The position numbers and the translations under genes are program-made. A stretch of 64,000 nt of DNA from an uncultured Haliea sp. (lineage in GTDB: Bacteria; Pseudomonadota; Gammaproteobacteria; Pseudomonadales; Halieaceae), in the NCBI GenBank assembly GCA_913062625.1, contig CAJXWP010000005.1, positions 28,949 to 92,948 of the forward strand, given 5' to 3'. The notes beneath the pieces are model-generated. The model did not search any database. It saw only the letters and a list, made by a program, of their open reading frames with translations, and had not been told where the DNA came from. Positions 30,670 through 40,247 of this stretch are shown piece after piece. Numbering within the stretch: the first letter of the stretch is position 1; each line of letters opens with the position of its first letter.

Positions 30670-31458
30670 ATGTTATTGCAGATGCCGGTCAGATCGAAAC
30701 AATGTGTGTCCGCGCTGTTTGTGCTGGTAGCGTTTATCGTGTTGAGCGGCTGTATCTCAACGACCACGGGTGGTTTTAGCGAGGATGCATCGCCCCAAAA
30801 AGCTCTGGACACGCGCGTAGCGTTAGCACGTGATTATATCGGAGTGGGTAATTGGGTTTCTGCTAAGCGTAATCTTGAACTGGCCATGCAGATTGATGAC
30901 AGTAATGCTGAGGTTTATGAGGCTTTTGGCTTGGTCTATCAGAATACAGGCGAGTATGATCTCGCTGAGAAGAACTTTAAAAAATCGATACGATTGGATA
31001 AAAAATGTTCCCGCTGCCGCAATAATTATGCAGCTTTCTTGTACAGTCAGGAACGCTATCAGGAGGCGGAAAAACAGCTGGATTATGTTATTCAGGATCC
31101 ACTGTATCCGGGTCGTCCCAATGCGTTTGTGAACTTGGGGTTATGTCGTATACAGCTGTTCGATATACAGGGAGCCGAAGAGGCTTTTGTGCGGGCATTG
31201 GCCATGGACCGCACGAATCAGGTGGCGTTGTTGGAAGTTGCGCAGATACGTTTTGACGCGGGAGATTATCCGACTGCAAACAAGTACTATGGCACTTACC
31301 GCAGTGTCGTTCCCCAGCAGTCAGCTAGAGGCTTATTGTTAGGTATTCGGTTGGCCCAAGTTGATCGCGATCGAGATTCCGAAGCGAGTTACGTATTGTC
31401 CCTGAGTAGCCGATTTCCGAATTCTATTGAATACCAGGCCTATACGCGGACTAAATGA
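30670..31458 (+). CDS. pilF: Type IV pilus biogenesis lipoprotein PilF (pilotin)
   Basis: An outer-membrane lipoprotein that guides and assembles the PilQ secretin. The product is 262 residues. The signal peptide ends in LSGC (Cys28). The rest is a string of about six TPR helices (about 50-255), including AYEAFGLVYQNTGEYDLAEKNFKKSIRLD-type repeats. Position between rlmN and the rodZ-like gene is the conserved gammaproteobacterial site for pilF. It fits with the minor-pilin operon at 47-54 kb in the same window. Confidence 0.93.
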   Translation: MLLQMPVRSKQCVSALFVLVAFIVLSGCISTTTGGFSEDASPQKALDTRVALARDYIGVGNWVSAKRNLELAMQIDDSNAEVYEAFGLVYQNTGEYDLAEKNFKKSIRLDKKCSRCRNNYAAFLYSQERYQEAEKQLDYVIQDPLYPGRPNAFVNLGLCRIQLFDIQGAEEAFVRALAMDRTNQVALLEVAQIRFDAGDYPTANKYYGTYRSVVPQQSARGLLLGIRLAQVDRDRDSEASYVLSLSSRFPNSIEYQAYTRTK

Positions 31459-31459
31459 A

Positions 31460-31942
31460 GTGACTGAAGATAAACATCAGCTCGACGCTTTTACGACGCC
31501 AGGATTGCTGTTAAAAGCCGCCAGAGAAAAACAAGGTATGACGGAGCGTGAAGCGGCTGATAGTCTCAATCTTATGCCTAATTATGTTGAGATTCTTGAG
31601 CGAGATGATTACAAGTCCCTGCGCAGTCCACCTTTCGCCCGAGGTTATGTAAAAGCCTATGGGCGGATGTTAGGTCTGCATGAAGAAACCTTGATGTCTG
31701 TATTTGATCAGATCAACGTTGTTACGCCGATTCAAAATGAGAGGCGCAAGGATACAAGGCCTGCACAATTCCAGCGCACAGGCTTTGGTGTAGTGATCGG
31801 CCTGGGGGTGTTGATCCTGCTGGTGGTCGCACTTTGGTGGGTGAAGGAGGATAGCGCAAAGTTGTCTTTTTCGAAGTCGAATCAGGATGCATCGTCGTTT
31901 TATCGCGACGCATCGCAGTTCGGAGCTAGAGGTGATAAATGA
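31460..31942 (+). CDS. rodZ: RodZ-like helix-turn-helix membrane protein, short form
   Basis: RodZ links MreB filaments to the membrane and helps set rod shape. The product is 160 residues from GTG 31460, one base after the pilF stop. It has a cytoplasmic HTH_25/XRE domain (about 13-85; [20 protein letters not shown], then [16 protein letters not shown]), a basic linker and one transmembrane helix (about 108-127). Only about 33 residues follow on the periplasmic side. The usual periplasmic beta domain (DUF4115) is missing. It overlaps ispG by 4 bases, so this short form is not an obvious frameshift. An in-frame ATG at 31427 lies inside pilF and is less likely. Confidence 0.88.
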   Translation: MTEDKHQLDAFTTPGLLLKAAREKQGMTEREAADSLNLMPNYVEILERDDYKSLRSPPFARGYVKAYGRMLGLHEETLMSVFDQINVVTPIQNERRKDTRPAQFQRTGFGVVIGLGVLILLVVALWWVKEDSAKLSFSKSNQDASSFYRDASQFGARGDK

Positions 31943-33069
31943 AAATTGAATCTCCTATTAAGCGCAGGGTTTCTCGGCAGATATTTGTTGGTGATGTGCC
32001 CGTCGGCGGTGATGCGCCAATCAGTGTGCAAAGTATGACCAATACAGATACCTGCGATGTGGCCTCGACGGTAGCCCAGGTGCTTGCCATCGCGGATGCG
32101 GGTGCGGATATCGTCAGGATTTCAGTGCCCAGTATGGAGGCGGCTGAAGCGTTTAGACAGATTCGTGAGCAGGTTACGGTGCCATTGGTAGCCGATATCC
32201 ATTTTGACCATAAGATTGCGCTTAAAGTGGCAGAGTACGGCGTCGATTGCTTGCGAATTAATCCGGGCAATATAGGCCGAGATAGTAAAGTACGTGAGGT
32301 CATAGACAGCGCACGCGATAAAGGCATTCCGATCCGTATCGGCGTGAATGCAGGATCTCTGAGTAAGGACCTGCAGCGCAAATATGGAGAACCCACGCCC
32401 GAAGCGTTGGTAGAGTCGGCCATGCGCCATGTCGATATCCTGGATAAATTTAACTACCCAGAATTCAAGGTAAGTGTGAAAGCATCGGGCGTATTTATGG
32501 CAGTGGCGGCGTACCGATTGCTGGCCAAACAAATTGATCAACCTCTCCATTTGGGCATTACTGAGGCCGGAGGCTTGCGCGGGGGGACTGTCAAATCCGC
32601 TGTCGGACTGGGCATGCTGTTGATGGACGGTATCGGTGATACCCTGCGCGTTTCGCTGGCGGCAGACCCGGTCGAGGAAGTTAAAGTTGGTTTTGATATT
32701 TTAAAGAGTCTGCAGTTGCGTGCCAACGGCATTAACTTCATCGCCTGTCCGAGTTGCTCGAGGCAGAACTTCGATGTGGTGGGCACGATGAATATTTTAG
32801 AACAGCGTCTAGAGGATATTCGCACGCCTATGGATGTTGCTGTTATTGGTTGTATTGTTAACGGGCCTGGAGAGGCGCGCGAAGCGGATGTAGGACTCAC
32901 CGGCGCTAGCCCTAATAATCTGATCTATGTGGACGGAGAGCCACATCACAAGATCAGTAATGAGAACTTTGTCGATCATCTCGAAGAGGTGATTCGAGCG
33001 CGCGCAACCGATTTGGAAAAACTTCGGGCGGCGCAGGAAGAACAGTTAATTGCGAAATCATCGACATGA
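31939..33069 (+). CDS. ispG: 4-hydroxy-3-methylbut-2-enyl diphosphate synthase (IspG/GcpE)
   Basis: Makes HMBPP from MEcPP in the MEP isoprenoid pathway using a [4Fe-4S] cluster and flavodoxin. The product is 376 residues. Cluster cysteines C270 and C273 (CPSCSRQ) and C305 ([10 protein letters not shown]) are at the E. coli positions. The TIM-barrel half contains [12 protein letters not shown] and [11 protein letters not shown]. Its start overlaps the rodZ stop (ATGA). It is followed by hisS, as in Pseudomonas. Confidence 0.98.
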   Translation: MKIESPIKRRVSRQIFVGDVPVGGDAPISVQSMTNTDTCDVASTVAQVLAIADAGADIVRISVPSMEAAEAFRQIREQVTVPLVADIHFDHKIALKVAEYGVDCLRINPGNIGRDSKVREVIDSARDKGIPIRIGVNAGSLSKDLQRKYGEPTPEALVESAMRHVDILDKFNYPEFKVSVKASGVFMAVAAYRLLAKQIDQPLHLGITEAGGLRGGTVKSAVGLGMLLMDGIGDTLRVSLAADPVEEVKVGFDILKSLQLRANGINFIACPSCSRQNFDVVGTMNILEQRLEDIRTPMDVAVIGCIVNGPGEAREADVGLTGASPNNLIYVDGEPHHKISNENFVDHLEEVIRARATDLEKLRAAQEEQLIAKSST

Positions 33070-33096
33070 TGGATGGCGGCCTAGGCTGGAGAATCT

Positions 33097-34380
33097 GTGA
33101 GTGACATAATCGCCATTCGTGGGATGAACGATATACTGCCAGACGAGACGCCGTGCTGGCAATTGTTGGAGCGCACGGTGGCGGCTGTTCTGGGCGCGTA
33201 TGGCTACGGCGAGATACGCCTGCCCGTGGTTGAAAAAACCGCACTGTTTAAGCGTTCTATCGGTGAAGTTACTGATATTGTTGAGAAAGAGATGTACACC
33301 TTTGACGATCGCAATGGTGAGAGCATGACGCTGCGTCCTGAGGGAACCGCTGGCTGCGTGCGGGCTGCAATTCAGCAGGGAATGCTCAATACCCCTCGAC
33401 GCCTCTGGTATGCGGGCCCCATGTTTCGCTATGAGCGGCCACAGAAGGGTCGGCAGCGGCAGTTTCACCAGACCGGGGTGGAGTCGTTTGGTATCTCTAC
33501 GCCAGATATGGATGCAGAGCTGATTGTATTATGTGCCCGATTATGGCGGCAGCTTGGTCTTACCGACTGTGTGGCGTTACAGATAAATTCAATCGGTAAT
33601 GCCGATGCCCGCAAAGCCTATCGGGATGCTCTGGTCGCTTATCTTCAGGAGCACTTAGAGGCGCTTGATGCAGACAGTCAGCGCCGCCTGCACAGTAATC
33701 CATTGCGTATTTTGGACAGCAAGAGTCCCGAAACCCAAGCGATATTAGATAATGGACCCACGCTGAAAGACTTTCTTGATGAAGAATCGAATGCTGATTT
33801 CGCACGCCTATGTGAACTTCTCGATGCGGCCGGAGTGGCTTATCTGGTCAACAGGCGGCTTGTGAGGGGGCTAGATTATTACAACAAGACCGTATTTGAG
33901 TGGGTGACTGACCGGCTTGGAGCACAGGGCACTGTCTGCGCGGGAGGCCGCTATGACGGTCTCGTGCAGCAATTAGGTGGCAAGTCTACTCCGGCGGTTG
34001 GGTTTGCTATGGGCATGGAGCGCTTAGTGCTGTTGCTAGCGGAGCAAGGCGTGGAAGCGGACGCATCGACTGTAGATGTGTACGTGGTTGCAGTTGGAAG
34101 TGACGCCGAACTGATGGCGCTAGTGGCCACGGAGCGTGTTCGTGAGACCAATCCGCAGTTGCGCATTATGCAACACGCGGGAGGCGGCAGTTTTAAAAGT
34201 CAGATGAAAAAGGCAGATAAGAGTGGCGCCCGCGTTGCGCTTATCTGGGGCGAGGACGAAGTGGTGGCGCAGGCGGTAACGATTAAGTCACTGCGCGAGG
34301 GCGATGGCGAGCGGCTCCAGCAGAGTACCGTGCCACTCGAAGAATTGGATTCGACATTGTGCGCAGTACTTGCGCCTTGA
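33097..34380 (+). CDS. hisS: Histidyl-tRNA synthetase
   Basis: A class II synthetase that charges tRNA-His. The product is 427 residues, starting at GTG 33097 after GGAG. Class II motifs are visible: [15 protein letters not shown] at the N-terminus, the [12 protein letters not shown] segment, [21 protein letters not shown] (motif 2), the histidine-specific [15 protein letters not shown], and [13 protein letters not shown] (motif 3). The C-terminal anticodon-binding domain spans about 330-425. Confidence 0.98.
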   Translation: MSDIIAIRGMNDILPDETPCWQLLERTVAAVLGAYGYGEIRLPVVEKTALFKRSIGEVTDIVEKEMYTFDDRNGESMTLRPEGTAGCVRAAIQQGMLNTPRRLWYAGPMFRYERPQKGRQRQFHQTGVESFGISTPDMDAELIVLCARLWRQLGLTDCVALQINSIGNADARKAYRDALVAYLQEHLEALDADSQRRLHSNPLRILDSKSPETQAILDNGPTLKDFLDEESNADFARLCELLDAAGVAYLVNRRLVRGLDYYNKTVFEWVTDRLGAQGTVCAGGRYDGLVQQLGGKSTPAVGFAMGMERLVLLLAEQGVEADASTVDVYVVAVGSDAELMALVATERVRETNPQLRIMQHAGGGSFKSQMKKADKSGARVALIWGEDEVVAQAVTIKSLREGDGERLQQSTVPLEELDSTLCAVLAP

Positions 34381-34404
34381 GTTTGTGTAAGAGGGAAAAG
34401 CAAC

Positions 34405-35151
34405 GTGGAAGAATATCGTACTGAAGAAGAACAAGTTGAAGCGCTGCGGCGCTGGTGGAAAGAAAATGGCCGGTCAATAATAGCAGCGATAATTATAGCG
34501 CTATCGGCCAGCTTCGCCTGGCAGAGTTGGCAATCCAATCAGGAGGGTAAGGATGCGAATGCTTCCACTTTGTATCAGTCGATGCTGGCGGCTATTGGCA
34601 TTACAGAGGCGCCTGCCAACGCGCAAGCGGGTGTTGATATTGCACAGCAGCTCAAGCAGAATTTTGACGGAACCACCTATGCCCAGTTTGCTGCGCTGCA
34701 CCTCGCCGCGTTAGCGGTGAACCGAGGCGAGCTTCCGGATGCAGAAGACGAGCTTCGGTGGGTTCTAGGTAAGGCTGCGAAGGGCAGTGATACGGAGCAG
34801 GTTGCACAGTTGCGACTGGCCCGCGTGTTGGCTGCTTCTGGCGATAGCGATCAGGCGCTGGCCATTCTGCAAGATGCAGCACCGGGCCCTTATAGTGCTT
34901 CCTACGCTGCTGTTCGTGGCGACATACTGCAGTCCACCGGTCGCACGGATGAAGCGCGGGACGCGTACATGCAAGCCTTAGCACAGGCAAGCAATAATCA
35001 AGAAGGACTGCAGTTTTCGGTATTGCAACAAAAGCTGCAAAGTCTTACCCCCGTCGCGGTCCGCGACCTCAGCCAGACCGGACGTGTGCAGCGGGGTATG
35101 TCTGAACAGGCGCCCGCTATAACCGATACTGCAGAAACACTGGAGCAATAA
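34405..35151 (+). CDS. yfgM: Sec translocon ancillary protein YfgM
   Basis: An inner-membrane protein that associates with SecYEG and periplasmic chaperones. The product is 248 residues from GTG 34405. A short acidic cytoplasmic N-terminus (EEYRTEEEQVEALRRWWKENG) is followed by one helix (about 24-39) and a TPR-like periplasmic domain. The position between hisS and bamB is conserved. The last 25 residues are low-complexity. The function in this organism is inferred from the family. Confidence 0.92.
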   Translation: MEEYRTEEEQVEALRRWWKENGRSIIAAIIIALSASFAWQSWQSNQEGKDANASTLYQSMLAAIGITEAPANAQAGVDIAQQLKQNFDGTTYAQFAALHLAALAVNRGELPDAEDELRWVLGKAAKGSDTEQVAQLRLARVLAASGDSDQALAILQDAAPGPYSASYAAVRGDILQSTGRTDEARDAYMQALAQASNNQEGLQFSVLQQKLQSLTPVAVRDLSQTGRVQRGMSEQAPAITDTAETLEQ

Positions 35152-35155
35152 TATT

Positions 35156-36334
35156 ATGCGGCAAATATCTCGGTACCTAGTTTTGTTAGTCATGATGCTC
35201 AGCCTCGCCGGTTGTAGCACGGTTTCCGGTTGGTTTGACTCAGATGATGATGACTTAACAGCGCCGGTGCCGCTGTCAGATATTACTGAGACCGTGAATA
35301 TTAAGGAGCTGTGGTCCGTCGGAGTGGGTGATGGCCAAGGCGATGGCTTTTATCGCTTGCAACCTGCAATTAGTGGTGATGTCATTTATGCGGCGTCCGC
35401 TGATGGAGAGGTCTTGGCGGTAGATCGCAAGCGAGGTAAGACTCTGTGGGAGCTCGAGCTTGATATTGCTTTGTCCGGTGGAGTGGGGGTATATGAAGAC
35501 GTTCTATTACTCGGCAGTAGTGAAGGCCTTGTCCTGCAGTTAGATGCCAGTACAGGCGAACAGCTATGGACGACGATGTTGACCGGTGAGATCTTGTCGC
35601 CTCCACAGGCTAATGGCAAGGTCGTTGTTGTTCAGACCTACAACGGTAAGCTACAGGGTCTTGATTTTACAACGGGAGAACTGCTGTGGACTTATACCAG
35701 TAAAGTTCCGGTGTTGACCGTTCGCGGTACTAGCGTACCAATAATCGAAAACAATCGGGTTTATGCGGGTTTTGCCAATGGACGAGTACTGGCGTTCGAT
35801 ACTCAGACCGGTGCAATCGTCTGGGAAGTGCGCGTGGCTATTCCTCAGGGGCGCTCTGAGATTGAACGCATTGTCGATGTGGATGGGACCATGGAATTGG
35901 GTGGAGGAGAACTCTATGCGGCAAGCTATCAGGGTAGCGTGGTCGCGATCGATGTAGGGGCTGGCCGTAAAATCTGGCAGCAGAAAGCATCTTCCTTTTC
36001 TGGCGTCTCTCTTGGGTTTGGCAATGTTTATGCCGCAGATGAAGACGGTACTTTAAATGCATTCATGCGAAATGGTGAGGGTGTGCGCTGGACTCAGGGA
36101 GCGCTGGGCTATCGCCAGTTATCCAGACCAACCCCAGTTGGCAGTTATGTGGCGGTTGCGGATTTCGAAGGGTATCTGCATGTTCTTTCTCAGGTTGATG
36201 GTGATTTTGTCGGCCGGCTTAGGGTGGACAGTGATGGGGTGCGCGGCGACATGCTGAGCGAAGATGGAATTCTTTACGTATTTGGCAACGACGGCGACCT
36301 TGTCGCCTACGAGATCACACCGAAAAATCAATGA
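35156..36334 (+). CDS. bamB: Outer membrane protein assembly factor BamB
   Basis: A lipoprotein of the BAM complex that helps insert beta-barrel proteins. The product is 392 residues. The lipobox is SLAGC (Cys20). The rest is an eight-bladed PQQ-type propeller with repeats such as [16 protein letters not shown] and [15 protein letters not shown], and AYSG-like blades up to the C-terminus. It overlaps der by 4 bases. Position and length fit BamB rather than a quinoprotein dehydrogenase. Confidence 0.96.
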   Translation: MRQISRYLVLLVMMLSLAGCSTVSGWFDSDDDDLTAPVPLSDITETVNIKELWSVGVGDGQGDGFYRLQPAISGDVIYAASADGEVLAVDRKRGKTLWELELDIALSGGVGVYEDVLLLGSSEGLVLQLDASTGEQLWTTMLTGEILSPPQANGKVVVVQTYNGKLQGLDFTTGELLWTYTSKVPVLTVRGTSVPIIENNRVYAGFANGRVLAFDTQTGAIVWEVRVAIPQGRSEIERIVDVDGTMELGGGELYAASYQGSVVAIDVGAGRKIWQQKASSFSGVSLGFGNVYAADEDGTLNAFMRNGEGVRWTQGALGYRQLSRPTPVGSYVAVADFEGYLHVLSQVDGDFVGRLRVDSDGVRGDMLSEDGILYVFGNDGDLVAYEITPKNQ

Positions 36335-37746
36335 TACCCGTAATCGCCATTGTAGGACGCCCCAACGTAGGAAAATCTACACTCTTCAATCAGTTGACGC
36401 GCAGCAGGGATGCTCTCGTTGCGAATTATCCCGGGCTGACGCGGGATAGAAAATATGGCGAATCAAAAATCGGCACACTTCCTTTTATCGTCATTGATAC
36501 AGGTGGGATTACCGGAGAGGAAGATGGCGTTGATTCCCCTATGGCGCAGCAGGCCCTCACCGCGATAGAAGAATCTGATGTCGTATTGTTTATGGTAGAC
36601 GGCCGTCAAGGATTGAATGCTGTAGATCAAGCGTTAGCGGTTAAATTGCGACAGGGAAATAAGGCATTTCACCTAGTAGTCAATAAGATCGATGGCCTTA
36701 ACGAGGACATTGCCACCAGTGACTTTTATGCTCTTGGCGTGGAAACCATGTTCGCCATTGCCGCTTCCCATGGTCGGGGAGTGAGCAGCATGATAGAGAG
36801 GGTGCTGTCAAAATTTTTAGACCTTGAAGAGGAATTGGAGCGAGAGCGTTATCCGGACAGCATTCGGGTCGCTATTGTGGGACGCCCTAATGTCGGCAAG
36901 TCGACACTGGTGAACCGCCTGCTGGGAGAAGAGCGCGTTGTCGTATTCGATCAACCGGGCACTACCCGCGACAGCATCTATATTGATTACGAGCGCGAAG
37001 ATCAAAAATATACACTGATCGATACCGCGGGTGTGAGGCGCCGCAAAAATATAAAGATGGTGGTGGAGAAATTCTCTATCGTAAAAACTCTCAAGGCCAT
37101 AGAAGATGCTCACGTTGTCGTGTTGGTGATGGATGCCCATGAGGGCATTGTGGATCAAGACATGCATCTGCTCGGGCACTGTGTAGACAAAGGCCGCGCT
37201 CTGGTGCTGGCAGTCAACAAATGGGACGGTCTTGATTCAGATCAGCGGGACTGGATCAAGAGTGAGCTAGACCGTCGATTGCGCTTTGCCGACTATGCCG
37301 ATACGCACTATATTTCGGCGCTGCATGGGACGGGTGTCGGGCATCTTTATAAGTCAGTCAATAGCGCTTATGCGTCGGCTACCCGCAAGCTTAACACCAA
37401 CGTGTTGACGCGGATCTTAGAAGGCGCGGTGTTCGATCATGCCCCGCCGATGGTCAATGGCCGGCGTATTAAAATGCGCTACGCGCACGCCGGAGGGCAA
37501 AACCCACCTCTCATTGTAATCCATGGCAACCAGACTGGCGACGTCCCCAAGAGTTACAAACGCTATTTGGAGAAAGTGTACTGCCGCAAACTGGAACTGA
37601 CTGGAACGCCGATACGCATTGAATTTCGCACTAGCGAGAATCCCTTCGCCGATAGGCGCAACAAGTTGAGTCAGCGTCAGGTGCAGCGCAAGCGGCGCCT
37701 GATGGCGCACGTAACCAAGTCGAAGAAAAGCAAAAAGAATAAATAG
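36331..37746 (+). CDS. der: Ribosome-assembly GTPase Der (EngA)
   Basis: An essential GTPase with two tandem G domains that acts in 50S subunit maturation. The product is 471 residues. The P-loops are [14 protein letters not shown] (about 8-21) and [14 protein letters not shown] (about 187-200). Each is followed by DTGG/DTAG and NKID/NKWD motifs. The C-terminal KH-like domain spans about 355-445, and the tail is rich in Lys and Arg. It closes the ndk-der gene run and overlaps bamB by ATGA. Confidence 0.98.
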   Translation: MIPVIAIVGRPNVGKSTLFNQLTRSRDALVANYPGLTRDRKYGESKIGTLPFIVIDTGGITGEEDGVDSPMAQQALTAIEESDVVLFMVDGRQGLNAVDQALAVKLRQGNKAFHLVVNKIDGLNEDIATSDFYALGVETMFAIAASHGRGVSSMIERVLSKFLDLEEELERERYPDSIRVAIVGRPNVGKSTLVNRLLGEERVVVFDQPGTTRDSIYIDYEREDQKYTLIDTAGVRRRKNIKMVVEKFSIVKTLKAIEDAHVVVLVMDAHEGIVDQDMHLLGHCVDKGRALVLAVNKWDGLDSDQRDWIKSELDRRLRFADYADTHYISALHGTGVGHLYKSVNSAYASATRKLNTNVLTRILEGAVFDHAPPMVNGRRIKMRYAHAGGQNPPLIVIHGNQTGDVPKSYKRYLEKVYCRKLELTGTPIRIEFRTSENPFADRRNKLSQRQVQRKRRLMAHVTKSKKSKKNK

Positions 37747-37750
37747 TGCC

Positions 37751-38146
37751 ATGATTGTTGGTGACGACAGAGCGGATATGGATTCGAGGGAGAATATCGA
37801 TTTCTTCGTTGACCGTTTCTACGAGCGCGTGCTCGCTGACGAGCAGCTGTCGCCGATCTTTGTGGATATTGCAGAGGTCGATCTGGCAATACACCTGCCC
37901 CATATTAAAGACTACTGGCACAAGTTGTTATTGGGAGAGAAAAAATACCAGCGACACACTATGAATATCCACCGACAGATCCACGGTAAGCGTGCCCTGC
38001 AAGCAGAAGACTTTCAGCGCTGGCTGAATTGTTTTAGTGCGACCGCGGATGCACACTTCGCCGGTGAAAGGACTGATCGCGCGAAGCGGGTGGCTAAAAC
38101 AATTGCTGCCAATATGGAGCAGAGCCTGCCGAACTCGAACGGATAG
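37751..38146 (+). CDS. Group III truncated haemoglobin
   Basis: 131 residues with the pattern of a group III (TrHb-P) 2-over-2 globin: FFVDRFYERVLAD (B helix), LSPIF, the YWHKLLLGEKKY stretch (E helix), and FQRWLNCFSATADAHFAG (G helix). The proximal haem ligand is probably H74 (NIHRQIHGK), with H78 as the alternative. Such proteins handle oxygen, NO or peroxide in the cytosol. An internal ATG at 37778 gives a more typical N-terminus and follows AGAGCGG; ATG 37751 has no ribosome-binding site. The gene follows der by 4 bases and may be read through from it. Confidence 0.87.
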   Translation: MIVGDDRADMDSRENIDFFVDRFYERVLADEQLSPIFVDIAEVDLAIHLPHIKDYWHKLLLGEKKYQRHTMNIHRQIHGKRALQAEDFQRWLNCFSATADAHFAGERTDRAKRVAKTIAANMEQSLPNSNG

Positions 38147-38250
38147 TATTCGGATTGAGTAACACTGGCCCGCACCCTACCTGAACTAAGATATCATGGT
38201 CATACTGAATACGTTTTGATCTGCTTAACCTCTCGATAAAATTCTTGATC

Positions 38251-38590
38251 ATGTCATTGTCTACATTCGGTCGATGGCAAAGGCACGGCAATTATTTATT
38301 GCCACCCGTGTCGCCGTGTGAGATAAAAAGTGAGTACAGAGGCAGGCTCGTCTACTTGGGCATCTGTGCAAGCTGTCACGCTTACACGGGTCGGCGATAG
38401 GATATCCTGCTGAGGTTATTCAGGTGCTGTATAGGGATAACCCTGTGAGGGTATGCTGGTTATATTGACAACCCAGTCAAGAAGCGGGACGACTATCCTG
38501 AGACGCCTCCACAGGATTATATTGATGAAGCCACAAGGTGGCGGATGCGCAGCAGATGCTTTATTTTAAGCGCTAGCGCATCAAAAGACA
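38251..38590 (+). pseudogene. Remnant of a small c-type cytochrome gene
   Basis: In the 508-base gap after the haemoglobin gene, one frame reads VYLGICASCHAYTG (38350-38391), a CxxCH haem motif, then stops at TAG 38398. The next frame reads GYPAEVIQVLYRDNPVR (38400-38450). The first frame then resumes with YIDNPVKKRDDYPETPPQDYI (38461-38523) and EATRW. Together these look like one cytochrome c domain interrupted by two compensating frameshifts. The axial methionine expected in a YPEMPP-type motif is Thr (ACG). The upstream part from ATG 38251 has no signal peptide. No other gene fits the region. The family call is by eye, so moderate certainty. Confidence 0.6.
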
Positions 38591-38654
38591 TGCTGCGATT
38601 CGGCGCCCCACCACTTCCCCCTGCGGTTTTGTATCATGTTAGTTACGGCTTCGC

Positions 38655-39902
38655 TCAGTCGAATACATTACCGTGGCGGTAACGTTCGTCTTCACCAGCA
38701 GCTTGTGTTAGCGCTGCAACATTCGATTTTGTGAAGAACCCCTCATAGCCATGACAACGCTCTACATATTCTGTTATCAGTAAGGAATACTGGGAGTGCT
38801 TGGAAAAAATCTGCTTTAAGTTCGGCTCATCACTACATTCGCCGACTACGTGCGCTAGGAAATCAATGCCTTGATTCTTTAGAGCATCGACCACAAAATC
38901 AATATTTTTCTCCGCACTGGAATGGTCGCCATCTTTTACCTCATACGCTATGTGGTGCATTCGGCGACCGTAATTGCGCACGAAGTCTTCCGTCGGCATC
39001 GGCGCATTCTCGAAGGAATTGATAAACGACGGTATATTGTTTGCCGTAAAAACTTTCGCTGGCGATTGCTTGTCATTGTCGACTTGGTAGTTGCGATTAA
39101 CGTTGGTTGATGAGTTTTGATCTTTGATATTGTAAGCCCCCCAAAAGTAATAGTTACTCATCGTTAAAAATTCTAGAATCGCGTCTTCGCGTTCACCAGC
39201 AAGTATTCGCGTGGCCATGTGGTCGACACCTAACACGAGTTCAGTGATGTTCAAACTTGCGGCCGTTTCAGCTGCCTGATCCAATGTGGCTTGGTCTGTG
39301 CCAGAAAGCTGGATTTGCTTGCCGTGTTCAAGCTCCTCGAGGTCAAACGCATCGTTCGGCGTATAGCCGATGCGATTTCCGGTCATTGCTGAGGGAAAGG
39401 TGAAGTTAAAATGTTGATTGGAAAAGAATTCGTTTTCTGTTTCGGCAGGGTAGTGAAACCTAATGTTATGTGATTCGAGTATTTCACGCGTTGCTTTCAG
39501 ATCTTTAGTTGAAAATATTTCTCCAATATAGCGTGCATTCGGTTTTCCCCGTGACATTGGATAAAGCATATTTAAGCGAGTTAGGTCATCTTCAAAGGTT
39601 GCATGCAACGGCTCTAGAATGACAAGTTTTGGGCATCCAGGATGCCCGTTCAAAAAGTAAAACTTGTGCGTTGCATTCTGATAGGCGCCGCTTAGCCGAT
39701 AAGGCGTCATCAGATAAAGTTCTTGCATATAAGCGACCGCGTTCCCTGTGTCTACTTGCACTACTAAAGCACAGATGCCACCGAGTAAGTCTTCTAAGCC
39801 GCTGCTCTGGCGTCGCTCGTAGATGCGCGCAAGATAGTCGTGAAAATACTCAGAATTCTGTTTGTCGCCTACAGGCTTATACGTGTTGATATCGAGAGTC
39901 AT
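38655..39902 (-). CDS. HPPD-superfamily (vicinal oxygen chelate) dioxygenase
   Basis: 415 residues from ATG 39902, preceded by AAGGAC on the minus strand; an upstream in-frame ATG at 39959 adds 19 residues without support. It has the two-module VOC layout of 4-hydroxyphenylpyruvate dioxygenase. Candidate Fe(II) ligands are H228 (GVDHMA), H316 or H317 (RRMHHIAYEV) and E378 (LITEYVER). A C-terminal GYEGFFTKSNVAAL segment resembles the HPPD gating helix. The N-terminal half and several loops differ from standard HPPD, and homogentisate-pathway genes (hmgA, fahA) are not next to it. It could be a true HPPD, a hydroxymandelate-synthase-like enzyme, or an enzyme for another 2-oxo acid. Divergent from a secreted dirigent-like gene. 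Confidence 0.78.
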   Translation of the reverse strand: MTLDINTYKPVGDKQNSEYFHDYLARIYERRQSSGLEDLLGGICALVVQVDTGNAVAYMQELYLMTPYRLSGAYQNATHKFYFLNGHPGCPKLVILEPLHATFEDDLTRLNMLYPMSRGKPNARYIGEIFSTKDLKATREILESHNIRFHYPAETENEFFSNQHFNFTFPSAMTGNRIGYTPNDAFDLEELEHGKQIQLSGTDQATLDQAAETAASLNITELVLGVDHMATRILAGEREDAILEFLTMSNYYFWGAYNIKDQNSSTNVNRNYQVDNDKQSPAKVFTANNIPSFINSFENAPMPTEDFVRNYGRRMHHIAYEVKDGDHSSAEKNIDFVVDALKNQGIDFLAHVVGECSDEPNLKQIFSKHSQYSLLITEYVERCHGYEGFFTKSNVAALTQAAGEDERYRHGNVFD

Positions 39903-40247
39903 GGGGTAAGTCCTTCGTTCCTTAGATGAGTTTCTAATCCATACTGCGACGTCGGTCATTGGGCCGCCGGAGCGCTTCGATCTTCGAATCTCCAGATGTG
40001 CATAAGTTTGAACCTACTGGCAGCAATCTGCCAGAAGAAATGAAGAAAAGATCGCTTAAGGGGCTATTCTCTCACAAGCAGATGATGGTCATTTTTTGCC
40101 GGTGGTTCGGTCGTTGACTTGTGTTGTTCACATGCTAGGATTGAATTCATAGCTACTCACTCTGGTACGCGGCCAGTTTTTGGGGCAAGATCTTGCGTTC
40201 GCTACGCGAACCCTCTACCGATGTCAGGCTGTTATTAGGAATTAATA
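39903..40247. other. Divergent intergenic region with inverted repeat
   Basis: 345 bases between the dioxygenase gene and the dirigent-like gene. It holds a perfect inverted repeat CTGGCAG-CAAT-CTGCCAG (40017-40034), which could be an operator or hairpin. A candidate promoter for the rightward gene is TTGACT (40114-40119), 16 bases, TAGGAT (40136-40141). No ORF or RNA gene is supported. Confidence 0.5.
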
